A model generated the notes under the pieces. The model had not been told where the DNA came from and ran no database searches. It saw nothing but the letters and a program-made list of their open reading frames with translations. Of a stretch of 64,000 nucleotides of DNA, positions 46,460 through 58,100 are shown one piece after another. Each line of letters opens with the position of its first letter. The first letter of the stretch is position 1. Position numbers and translations under genes: made by a program. The DNA lies in assembly GCA_965112735.1 (NCBI GenBank), contig OZ218951.1:5828001-5892000 (forward strand), in the 5' to 3' direction. The stretch is from Phaeosaccion multiseriatum (Eukaryota; Ochrophyta, other classes).

Positions 46460-49400
46460 ATGGCTGACGTCGCTGTTGCTACGGTTCCGGAAGCACCAGC
46501 AGCAGAGGGGGAAGAAGCACCGCTTACTGCAGAGCAGCAGCAGATTCAGAACCCCCGAAACAACACCATCGCCCCACGCTCGAGAAGTGGATATGCATGC
46601 GCCTCCACGATGCTGATCCGATACCTCTTCCGCAAGCACCCGGAGCTTCTGGACCCTGACTTCAGGACAGCATTTGCTCCACCGGAGGGGGAAGAGGAGG
46701 AAGACGGGGAAGATGGGGAAGAGGAGGAAGCACAGAGGAGAGCAGCAGCAGCCGCAGCAGCCGCCGCACCTGGCGGAGCGGGTGGTGCCACTGCAGCGGC
46801 ACAGCAGACGCCGGCTGAGGTGTCGAGAGCAGCGAAAGCCCAAGCAAAGGCCAAGAAGAAGGCTGAGGCGCAGTGGACGAAGCGGGTGAAGGCACACTTG
46901 ATCCAAGCACCTCGGGCGCCGCACCCTTTGCTGTTCCATCTGCTGACAGCCGACGCGTTCTTCGGGTGGCTGCTTGAAGTCAAGAAGGGGCCGAAGGGCT
47001 TATCCAAGGCCGGTGCACAGTCGAAACGCTCTGCACTCTTCAATCTGTACAGAGACTACCATCAGGAGGAGCAGCACCGCAAATTGCAAAGCGACCTTGC
47101 GACGCTCACCAAGGGGCTGAAGAGGACGATCGCAGGAGAGAAGCAGGAGGGAAATGTCGAAGTCAGAGAAGGGAAGGCTCCCATGCCGTTCGCTCTCTAC
47201 CGCGCTCTTGCCAAAGGTAAATTCCCAGCTGTGTGGAGTCAGTGGACAGTGGAAACTAGTGGAGTGGGTGGAGACAAGTGGCTGATGCATTGACTGCCCC
47301 CCACTCACTTCCTAGCCCTGACGCCGTCTTTGGTTGCCACTGTTTCCTTCGCTTGTGTACATCGCAGCAATGCTGAGCTCGGCAGTCTGTGAGAACGGGC
47401 ACAGACAGGGCGCCTTTGGCCACCCCTTCCTCGTTCTCTCCTGGAATCTGATGTGCCGCGCCACCAACTGTGTGGAGATTTGTCTCGATCATCTCGAGTG
47501 GAAGGGGGACGCGCTCTGCGTCTATTTTGGGAAGCAAAAGGGCGACCAGCTGGGAGAGAAGGCCCGACATCCTCGCCACGTCTACGCGAATCCAATCATG
47601 CCGGAGATCTGCCCCGTCCTCGCGCTTGGTGTTTACCTCCTGAGCTTTGGTTTTGAGAAGAACGCGCTGTTCGCTGGCAACAATCAGTACGATAGGTATT
47701 GCGGCTTCCTCAGACGTACGGCGGCGGCGAACTCGTCCATTTTGGAAGGCATGGGGCTGACTCCAGAGGACCTCGGCACTCATTCTGGGCGCAAGGGCGC
47801 TGCCTCGCACGTCACAAGCGGCTCGTCCGCTGCTCCCAACCCAATTGCTGTGCAACTTCGAATGGGATGGTCTCTTCCCGGCGTCCAGGGCATCTACTTC
47901 AACCCCATCAATGCAGCAGATCAGTATGTGGGCCGGGCTGCCTCCGGGGCGAACATCTCAGCGAAGGAGTTTGCATTGCTTCCTCCCTTTTTTCAGCGCC
48001 TCAAGGTGGACGGCACAGCGAAGGAGGGCATTGAAGACGTGCTCGCGGGAGCCATTGTGAGCTGCTTCAGGGACGTGCCGCTGAGATTGAGGAAGGTGGC
48101 TGAATTCTGTCTTGCCAGTGTGGTGTACCACGCCGGCTTTCTGCGCAGCACTCTTCAGGAGAATCACCCTCTTTTCACGACACAGCTCTTCCGAGATCAA
48201 AGGTTGCTGGCGGACCTTTCAGAGCATGTCGTGCTGAAGTATCCGGACGAGACGGACGAGATTTCTGCAACCGGGATTCCTCCCCACGTCGTGCAGCTGA
48301 GGCAATTCCAAGTCGTGGCGGACAGCGTGGCCTCTCTAGGCGGCAAGCTTGAGGTGTTGGGCCAGACGATCAAGGTCGACTTGGAGACGCTGATCCGTGA
48401 CGTTCTGGAGGAGAATGCACAGGCCTCTGGCACTGTCACCAGTCTGGGTGTGAGCAGGGCCCTGCAGACGACCCTCGACGCAGCCTTTTCTAAGAGTGGG
48501 CTCAGCGACCTTCTCGCGGCTCACCAGGCAGGCACTCTGGGCCTTGGTGAGGGTTCGAGCAGCGCCCCGCCCTCTTCTTCTTCTTGTGCAGGTGCAGATC
48601 AGCCACCTCTGTATCTCTACAACGGCCGGTGGCATACCCTTCCCGAGCACTTTGAGGTCCCTAGCTTCACTGTGCGCGCTGCTTGGGATGCTTGGATGAC
48701 AGGCACTCCTCGCCTTCGAGAATTCACGACAGCAGACGTGCAGGGGAGGGCGGAGAAGCGAAGGATGTCAAAATTTTGCTGTTTGATGGGTGCGATTGAA
48801 TCCGCGGCGAAAGAAAAGGGGCTCTGGAAGGACAAGCCGACGCTTGAAGAAGCGCGAAGCATGTTTGACGCAGTCAAAGACGCCTTTGACATCAAGTCTC
48901 GTTCTGATTCTCACAAGCGCCGCTTCAATCAGCTGGTGTGGACCACCGTGTATATTTTATGGAGCGCGCAGCAGGCGGACGCGAAAAAACGGGCGAAGCG
49001 GGCGAGGGCGAAGGAAAGTGGCACTGGTGCAGACGAGTCGAAGGAGGGGGATGGAGGTGATAGCGGTGCAGAGGACGACGAGGAGGGAGGTGGCAGCAGC
49101 AATGCTGCTGCTGCTGCTGCTGCTGCAACAGGAGGAGGCGGAGCCGGAGGAGGACGAGGAGGAAGGGGTGGGGGAAGGGGGGCCCAAAAAAAACAGCGTA
49201 CTGGTACTGGTACTGCTTCTGATGCTGCTTCTGCTGCTGCCTCTGATGCGGCCGCTGCGGCCGCTACTGCCGCTGCTGCCGCGTCAGCAGCGCCGTCGTT
49301 GGGCGGCTTGAGAGAGGGAGACATGGCCTTCACATGCTCGTATGGCTGTACTAAGCCCTCGCAAGTCAAGCTGTTCCTCTGCCCATCCGAAAGAGCGTGT

Positions 49401-49511
49401 GGAAACCTCGTGCACCACATGTGCACCGTCGAGTTTTGCGACAGCAAGGGTTTTGTGGAAGGCGATTTTGACTACTACTGTAAGCCATGCATGATTGAGG
49501 ACGGACACTAA
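46460..49511 (+). CDS. Crypton-type tyrosine recombinase with C-terminal zinc finger
   Basis: Two exons, 46460-47216 and 47368-49511, joined in phase 1, give about 966 residues with no internal stop. The catalytic pattern of tyrosine recombinases is visible: Arg in MCRATNCVEICLDHLEW (about residue 283), the beta-hairpin Lys in YFGKQKGDQ (about 308-310), H-x-x-R in LGTHSGRKGAASH (His391, Arg394), Trp420 in RMGWSLP, and nucleophile Tyr429 in VQGIYF. The N-terminal part is Ala/Lys-rich with a core-binding-like helix set (LLFHLLTADAFFGWLLEVKK). The C-terminus has Ala and Gly/Arg repeats, then a Cys/His cluster (CSYGCTKPSQVKLFLC, HHMCTVEFCDSKG, YYCKPC), a likely PHD/RING-like zinc-binding unit. 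The intron is supported because its removal joins FALYRALAKG directly to the catalytic domain. Confidence 0.83.
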
Positions 49512-49654
49512 GTGTGTCTGTAAATATGAATACCATTGTTATCGTGGTAATACCATTATATCGTCATATCATAGCGTAGTATATTTTCCCCTGTAGCAGG
49601 GGCAGACACACACACAAAAAAAGGAGGGGGGGGGGAAGGGGCGCTACTGGTCCA

Positions 49655-49720
49655 TATTGGGTACTGTACTAAAAATACCCACTTTTAAAAAAATTGGGTA
49701 CTAAAAATACCCACTTTCAC
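49655..49720. repeat. Twin TTGGGTACTAAAAATACCCACTT-like repeats inside the right end
   Basis: Two tandem copies of a phrase built on TTGGGTACT and AAAAATACCCACTTT. Each is itself partly palindromic (GGGTA / TACCC). They lie just inside the right palindrome of the Crypton-like element. They could be recombinase binding arms or part of the 3' end. Confidence 0.7.
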
Positions 49721-49723
49721 CGA

Positions 49724-49742
49724 GTGGGGCATCTCGCCCCAC
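49724..49742. repeat. Right palindromic boundary site
   Basis: GTGGGGCATCTCGCCCCAC, 7-bp arms around a 5-nt centre, matching the left boundary apart from the spacer. Confidence 0.6.
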
Positions 49743-50536
49743 CAAAACCGGTCATCAATAGATTATTTTTTTGCGTTCGTTGTGAAATCGATCATGTCGA
49801 TATTCAATCCCGAGGGGCGAAAATATCGAGGTCAGGGCGAAAGCAGCCGCGATTGAGTTAGAGAGAGACCACCCAACACACAGGAGCTGAACTGGGAGCA
49901 TTGGATACGTTGGGGGTGCATAGAAGAAGGGAGGAAGCGCGTCAAGCATGCTGGCATCCGCGGCACGTGAGTGAGGGCTGAAGAAGGGGGAGAGAGACGA
50001 GAGCGAGTCAGAGAGAGAGAAAGAGGGAGAAAGAGAGAGAGGAGAGAGCGAGAGACAGCGGGAGAGGGAGAGGAGGCAGCAGGGTGGACGCGATAGACAC
50101 TGTACCTCTGTGAGAGGGTCGGTGTACTGCAAGTAGGGCGCATAGGGGGCCCAAGTGAAGTCCCAGGAAGGCAACTTGTCTCTTTCTACTGCAAAGCAGC
50201 ATACGACGTACATACGACGTAGAGTCGTTCACTCTGCGTGAAGCGTCTGAAGCAGGGCGGTTCCGAAGAGAGAAGAGAGCACATTGGTAACTTTGCCGGG
50301 CCTTAGGGCGGGCCCGCGCCCACCCACGCCCACCTCCCCCTCCCTCTTCGCCTCCTTGACGTTTGCTCCTCCTTTTTGCTCCGACCGCTGTCCCTCTTGC
50401 CCTTCCCCTCCCCTCTGTCTCTTTTCTCCTTTAATATTTGGCCGTACCTGCTTGTGCTACAGGCCGTTCGCTGGTGCTGGCACGGACATGCCCCTCTTCC
50501 TCCGCAGCAGCCGCCGTGGGAGGAGGAGTGAGACAC
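49743..50536. other. Upstream region of NDUFS7
   Basis: No separate gene is supported. It contains a (GA)n-rich tract at about 49985-50080. A presequence exon is possible: TGTGCTACAG near 50463 is a good 3' splice site, and the sequence after it reads [20 protein letters not shown] in frame with the subunit. Confidence 0.45.
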
Positions 50537-52285
<1,749 letters not shown>

Positions 52286-53278
52286 ATGATTAGCACCACA
52301 CATCTCACACTCCCCCTGTTTCCTCATCTTTGCTTGAGATGGCGCGAGGGGCTCCTGTGACGGACGGCCGTACCCTGCAAAGGACATGCAGAATGAAGAG
52401 GAGGGCAGAGGCCGCTTCCACTTCCCTTTATAAATAGAGCTCGATATTGGAATTATTGGAATATTAAATTTGAATTTTTGAATTCTCTCAATTTTTTTTT
52501 TCTTCCCTTTTCCTCCACATCATGCCTCACTTCTGTGAATTTCGCGACGACTCTCAACTTAAGGACTGGAAAAATGTATGGAAACGAAGGGGAACCCCGC
52601 TCCGCAGCGTATACCCACTCAAAAGCGGAGAGATCACTAGTTCTATACAAATTTCAAGTCAAAATCGAAAAGTTTTCCGGGGTCACCGTTCTCGACGACT
52701 CGGGCCCAAAAAATCTGGAAACTGTACGAAACGTCCACCCCTTATGTATGGAAACTTGCCAGATGGCCCCAAAAACCCAATTTTTTCGAAACGGTTACAT
52801 GATTCACACCGGGGATAAAGAATGCGTGATCGACTTAAGCAAGTTGGGTATATATATTTCTGTCCTTATTTTCCAAGTGATGGGGGTGTAGTATACCTTG
52901 CGCCGACAGAAAAAAGGTACCCAACTATGGCCACTTGAAAGCGAAACAGTTTCATTTCAGAAACGAAAATCTCTGCGTGTGCACAACGAACCCATGGAAA
53001 ACGGCCATAACATCCACATCGCTACTTCGAGCGAAGCAAAGAAGAATGATCATCGCATATGTACCGAAGAGGGGTGTTCAAAGGGGGGAAGGAAGAAAGA
53101 AGGAGAGTTACAGTACCGGAACAATCGAAAGTCCCCAAAATCCATACCTTTTTCCGTCCTCACCCCCCCCCTTCTTCCTGTATTTCCTCACCTTCCCAGA
53201 GTAACCTGGGACCAGTGCATGGTCATGCTTAGGCTGAATGATCTCGAATAGGTTTCTCCTTCTGAAAGAAGGAGACGC
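52286..53278. other. Lower-GC island with no recognised gene
   Basis: From about 52440 the composition changes sharply: homopolymer A/T runs and phrases such as TCGAAAAGTTTTCCGG and CCCAATTTTTTCGAAACG, unlike the GC-rich, pyrimidine-biased sequence around it. Two frames look moderately protein-like (52478-52891 and 52898-53251), but I recognise neither. It could be an inserted element or foreign DNA. Confidence 0.45.
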
Positions 53279-53600
53279 GTGGAGAAGAGACATCATGCAA
53301 GTGGGGCAACACCATTAGCGATGACGGTAGAGATAGGCTGTGTGTCCGGTGTGACCCACTTACTTGATAATGATGCGGACATCGATGCTGCTGACTACCA
53401 AGGAGTAACTCCACTCATGCAAGCAGTTGATGAGAAGGATGTGGGACTTGTCCGCGTCCTTCCCAAGAGGCGTGCGAATACGGGGTTGGTCGCCAACGAC
53501 GGACGTCAAGTCATTCACATGATATGTGAGAGCAAGCACGTCAACGTGTTTCCTATTCTCAAGGCGCTTTTCGTCTTTGGTGCCGATGTCTACGCGGTGG
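53279..53600 (+). pseudogene. Ankyrin-repeat fragment
   Basis: About three ankyrin units can be read: GATPLAMTVEIGCVSGVTHLL, then DNDADIDAADYQGVTPLMQA, then NDGRQVIHMICESKHVNVFP with ALFVFGADVYAV. The frame has no good upstream ATG and ends abruptly at about 53597, where unrelated sequence of opposite coding sense begins. It is most simply a truncated copy of an ankyrin gene; a single exon of a longer gene is possible. Confidence 0.5.
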
Positions 53601-54060
53601 GGAGATGGTGGGGTGGTTGGCAGTGTCTGCTTCGTGCTGGGTCTTGAGTACGGGGTGGATGGCTGCCGCGAACATTAGGGGCCCTTCCGGTGCTCCTTGG
53701 TTGACTCCCGAGCTCTGGTAGATGGTGCGGGTGCCTTCTGGGGGTGAGGGCGTTCTGGGCTGCCGCGTGGGTCATGTTGGCTATGGCGTAGTTGATGCCT
53801 CCCGGGTCGATGGTGGAAAATGCTCCTGGTGCGAGGACGCCTCTGGCACGCGATACCTTGGTGTATGCCTTGGAGATGTCCTGCAGCACGACGGTTCTGC
53901 CGGCGTCGTGTGCCAGCTGGGCTGCTGCTGCGTGGATTTCACCTCCTCCCCTGACTGCGACCACCAGCTGCCCCGCGGCTCTGAGCTGTGGTGGCAGTGG
54001 GGTGCTCCCCGTGTGCATGAGCTCGTAGGTGTCGGTCAATGCCTCCACGCGGCTCAAGCG
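53600..54060 (-). pseudogene. Possible reverse-transcriptase fragment
   Basis: The minus-strand frame contains AAQLAHDAGRTVVLQDISKA followed by YTKVSRARG. This resembles RT motif A (hydrophobic-D-x-S-K-A-Y-D-x-V) of non-LTR-type reverse transcriptases, preceded by the usual finger-domain spacing, but the second Asp of the motif is replaced by Thr. No YxDD motif or endonuclease is visible, so at best this is a decayed remnant. It starts exactly where the ankyrin fragment stops, suggesting insertion or rearrangement there. Confidence 0.3.
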
Positions 54061-54779
54061 TCGCGCCGGACCAGTGCTCCCCCTCCTCGGCCGAGAGGGA
54101 GAGAAAAGGGCCCCTGGTTCACCTGGTGGGCCCCCAGAGACACACGCACACGGTCGTACATACATACACACCCACACACACCCTTTACAGTTCTTTTATG
54201 CCTCCTAGAAGTCAGTGAAGCCCCCCCACTGTGGGGTAGGCCACTCGTTCATGCCATATCGGAAACCCGAGGCAGACGTTAATTAATTCACTCTCGTTCT
54301 ATCCATAAAGCTTTGGCGTCTATCTCTCCCGCCAGGTGGTGGGGAGTACACAGACAAAGAGTGTGAGTCACAGTTAGCGAAGGTTCACTGACGCTACAGA
54401 TCACTCACTGGTGGAGTACAAAAAGAAACCTGGTTTATGCAGCGTCCGAACTACTAAACCGTATCAAGTCTGATCGGACAAACTCTTGATACTCGCCGAG
54501 CTTACGACACTCTTTACGAAGATCCAACTATACTTTGCAACCGTACACCCTCCTGATCGAGCACCCAAAACTCTGCCTGAGTGATTCGTAGCTCCTGGCC
54601 ATAGAATCCCCTCGTAACACCACTTGCTTGTTTATTAATCTAGGCGCTAGCTACTCACGCAACAGCGGGCCGCATGTATTGCCCGGCGACGCCTGGCTCC
54701 TCTCCCCCTTGCTTCGCTAAACGGATTCGAGCACCCACCAGCCACACTATCGCTGCCAGTCCGCACGAGAACTGCCAAC
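54061..54779. other. Gene-free stretch
   Basis: No gene is supported. It contains a short CA run (about 54130-54182) and then AT-richer unique sequence. Confidence 0.45.
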
Positions 54780-55172
54780 GTCTAGAAAGTACAGCACTTT
54801 GAATCGAGAAGAACACCCCTGCCTTTCCCCTTTGATTGGCAGCACCTGCCACTCTGCTTCACCTGTCCTCGCGAGCACTCACCTACTACTACTACATTTT
54901 GAATGAAAAACAACCCCCCCCCTCAATTGGCAGCACCCACTACCCATGACCACCCCTCAATTGGCACCACCCACTACTCAGTGTTCGCGAGCACTCCCGA
55001 CCTACTACTACTACATTTTGAATGGAAAACACCCCCCCCCCCTCAATTGGTAGCACCCATCCCTCTGCTTCACCAGTCCTCGCCGAGCACTCCCAACTCT
55101 ACAGCAAAACGAATCGAGAAAACACACCCGCCCTCTCCCCTCCCACCCCACCTTTCCACTCCAAGGCTTCTC
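54780..55172. repeat. Tandem repeat of about 130 bp, three copies
   Basis: Units share CTTTGAAT/TTTTGAATGAAAA, then a poly-C run, CAATTGGCAGCACC, CTCTGCTTCACC(T/A)GTCCTCGC, CGAGCACTC and CCTACTACTACTAC. Copies begin near 54795, 54895 and 55015, with partial units between. The array sits directly beyond the stop codon of the mini-exon gene, so it is probably its 3' flank. Confidence 0.85.
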
Positions 55173-55175
55173 TAC

Positions 55176-58100
55176 TCAAGAGCGGCGCGCGGGGAAGGCA
55201 GTCCCCCAAGGCCCATCCACGATGTAATCCTCGTCGTGCACAGACTTCAGGATGGCGTCGCGCCCCTTGAGGGCCTGGCCAGTAGCGGGGTCGAACTTGA
55301 GGGTCTGCGTCTCGCCAAGCACCCCGCTCCACTCCTCCACGCCTTCGTCGTTGGGGGACAGCATCATCACGGCGTCGACGACGTGGGCGTGGCAGCGCTC
55401 CACCTCCTGACGATAATCGATCTGGAACGCGTAGGTGGCCGTCGTGATGTAAACGGACGCCCAGCTGCCGGGCGAGTCGAAGAGGTCACGGTAAATACGC
55501 TTTTCCGCGATCCAGGCCGAGCACGCTTCGCGGTCCTCCATCCTGTGGAGACGAGCCTCCAGGACATCCAGAACACGGAGGTCGGCGGTGATGGCAAATT
55601 CTTCTTCGCTGAGCCGACGAGCACGAGGCTGGACTGTCGCACGCAGCTCCTCCTCCTCCTCCTTCAGCCGGTGCATCATGTGGACATCTCGCTTGGTCTG
55701 GCAGGTTCCAACGATATTGAAAGCCGTGACCGAGTCGCCGTTCTCGAACATGTACTCCCCAGGGGTGGTGATGGTCTCGCCGTTGATGCTCATCTCGAGG
55801 GAGCCCTCGCCGAGGCACACGCCGCCCTCTCCCGCGGGGCACCCGGGGTTGTAGTTGCCCACGTCCTTCACGCCGACTTCAATCTCATAATCGGCGAAGG
55901 TGAAGGCATGCTTCGTGACGTAAGTCTGTAGAGAGGCCGCGAGCAGAGCAGATGCAGCCGGCAGAGCGAGGCGGTGCACAACGTCGACAAGAGAAAGCAT
56001 CGTCAGTGAGATGAATCGGAACCGTCCCACGTGACAAGGAGAACATGGAAGAGACTTGACCTCCTCGCCGTCACTCACCGGCATGAGGCCATCCTCGCAC
56101 TCCTCGAAGACATGGAGGAGCCAGTTCCACTGCAGGTGGTCTTCGGCAAGGGCGGCGAACCACTTGGCGTTGAGGCCCTTGAACAGAAAGCTTTGGCCCT
56201 TGAGGCCCGTCACCACGGGATCGCTGTTGACGCCGACGGTAGCACATACGAGCACACCGCTCGACACGCTGAGGAAAGGCGGGAGAGCGACGTGGATCGA
56301 CCGGGGAAGGAAGAGATTGCAATTGGGAATGAGCTTCCATCTCAGCACGGAATGCCCGTGGATGGATAGGCGTGGCCCGGCGGGCGGCGTGTGTCACTCG
56401 ACAGAGAAAGGGGCGCCAAAAGGCTCAACTGTGGCCTGGCTGCGGAGGGTGTTAATACACGTACACTTACCACCCATCACCGGAGCAGCAGGCGGCCTCA
56501 AGCCCATCAGCAGCTTGGGCAAACTGTGCACCCTGTTGTGCACGCGAGAGGAGGGGCCAGTGCCATAGGGAAAGGAGGACGGGGCATTGCGTGCGTCAGC
56601 AGTCGACAGCCGGGGAAGACACACACCACCGAAAGGGGGGGGGCGGGGATCTGCCTGCGGCAGTGCAGCCCATGTAAAGTGTGTCAGCGCTCCGCTACTA
56701 GCTGCTACCACCTACCACACAGGAGTTGGGTCCAGTGCACAGTGCCGCGGTTCCAGGGCCAAAATCCGCGTCCTGCAAGAGGTGGGACGTGAAGGGAGGA
56801 GGATATGGGGTCTCAGTCAGAGAAGTAGAGCAACCTTAGATAGTGAAAGCAGAACCAGGCCATTGCGGGGTGAGCAGTAGCAGCTGCGAAAGGCATACAG
56901 GTGTGGGATCATCATGGTTGCCAGTGGGAAGCAGTGCACCAGGCCCGCCCCTGCTGATAGAGCGGGCGGGGAGAGCCAAACGGGGTGGCTGCAACGCGTG
57001 GATGCATCATTGTCTCAGCGCTCAAGCCTGTGTGCTGCCACCACGTACCTCACATGAGCCGTCTCCAGTGCACTCTATGGTGGTCGGGGAGTCACCAGTG
57101 ACACCTTGAAGTTTCTGTAAGGCAGAGGCAGGTGGTGGGACGGGAATAAAGGGAGGGATTGTGGTGTTTAGAGAAGCAGCCAGAGCATTCTATGAGAGTA
57201 AAAGCAAGCAGCACCGACGCGATCGAAAGTAGCGCAGAAGAAGTCAGAGTGAGGTGTGTAGCTAGCCAGTCTATCATGGCCTGCCTCTCAAGGCGAGCCG
57301 CCACACAAGAGCGCGGCCGGCCAGCGGTAGCGATACTCGAGTGCAAGGAGATGCCTGGTAGAAGAAATATACTTGCGTCCATCTTCCTTACGGCGCAGGC
57401 GGAAACACCTTCGCACTTACCCTCGTGCCTTCGGGTACTATTGCGGCTGAATCTCTCGAAACTGTGATGCCCTGTTCAAGAGCAGAGAGAGAACAGAGCA
57501 AGCAAAAGACGATGGAGCAAGGAAAGAGAAGGGAGAGCATCATATGCTTGCGAAAGCGGTAGTACATACGATCTGAAGCGAAGCCAAGACGTTGGCAGGG
57601 AGATGCGTTGGCTGGCCAGCCCGTCTATCATGTTGTGCCTCTCAATGACACGAGACCGGCCATGCAATTTGCAAGTCCAGCCATGCAACTTGCAAGGACA
57701 CGGTGGCAGACTGACTCAAGTGCTTAGCTATAGGAAAAGTACACATGCTGTCCATAATCATTCTGCATTTTGCTTACCAGGCAGGATCGCAATCCAATGC
57801 AGACTATCAGTGACCCAGATTCAATCACAGCCTTCTGTTCGAATGCACGCAGGCAGGGGAAGTGTGCACCAGTGGGGCAACAAGAGGTGGCCAGTGGTGG
57901 GACGCGAAGAAAAGGAGGATGCTGGGCGTGAGTCTCCGAGAAAAGAAAGTAGAAAGAAAGAGAATGCAGTAGCTAGCTACCATGTGATTTATCACTAATC
58001 AAGTAGTAAAGCGTAAGGAGAGGTCAGAGGTGAGCGTGTGTTGGGCCAGTATATCATGATCTGCCTCTCAATACGAGCCGCCATGGCACTGCCAGCCAGA

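Larger units (their letters stand above)
46187..49742 (+). mobile_element. Crypton-like tyrosine-recombinase DNA transposon
   Basis: A 3.56 kb segment bounded by two near-identical small palindromes and carrying one long tyrosine-recombinase gene. Left boundary: GTGGGGCACCTGCCCCAC (46187-46204). Right boundary: GTGGGGCATCTCGCCCCAC (49724-49742). Cryptons are DNA transposons that move by a tyrosine recombinase and lack long terminal inverted repeats, which fits. The exact edges are inferred from the paired palindromes. The element lies between the TerC start and NDUFS7. Its reading frame is intact, so it may be young or still active. Confidence 0.7.

Noticed and set aside
53600-54060. Full non-LTR retrotransposon
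   Set aside because: Only one RT-like motif is visible, with a substituted second Asp. No endonuclease, YxDD motif or poly-A tail was found, so it is listed only as a possible fragment.
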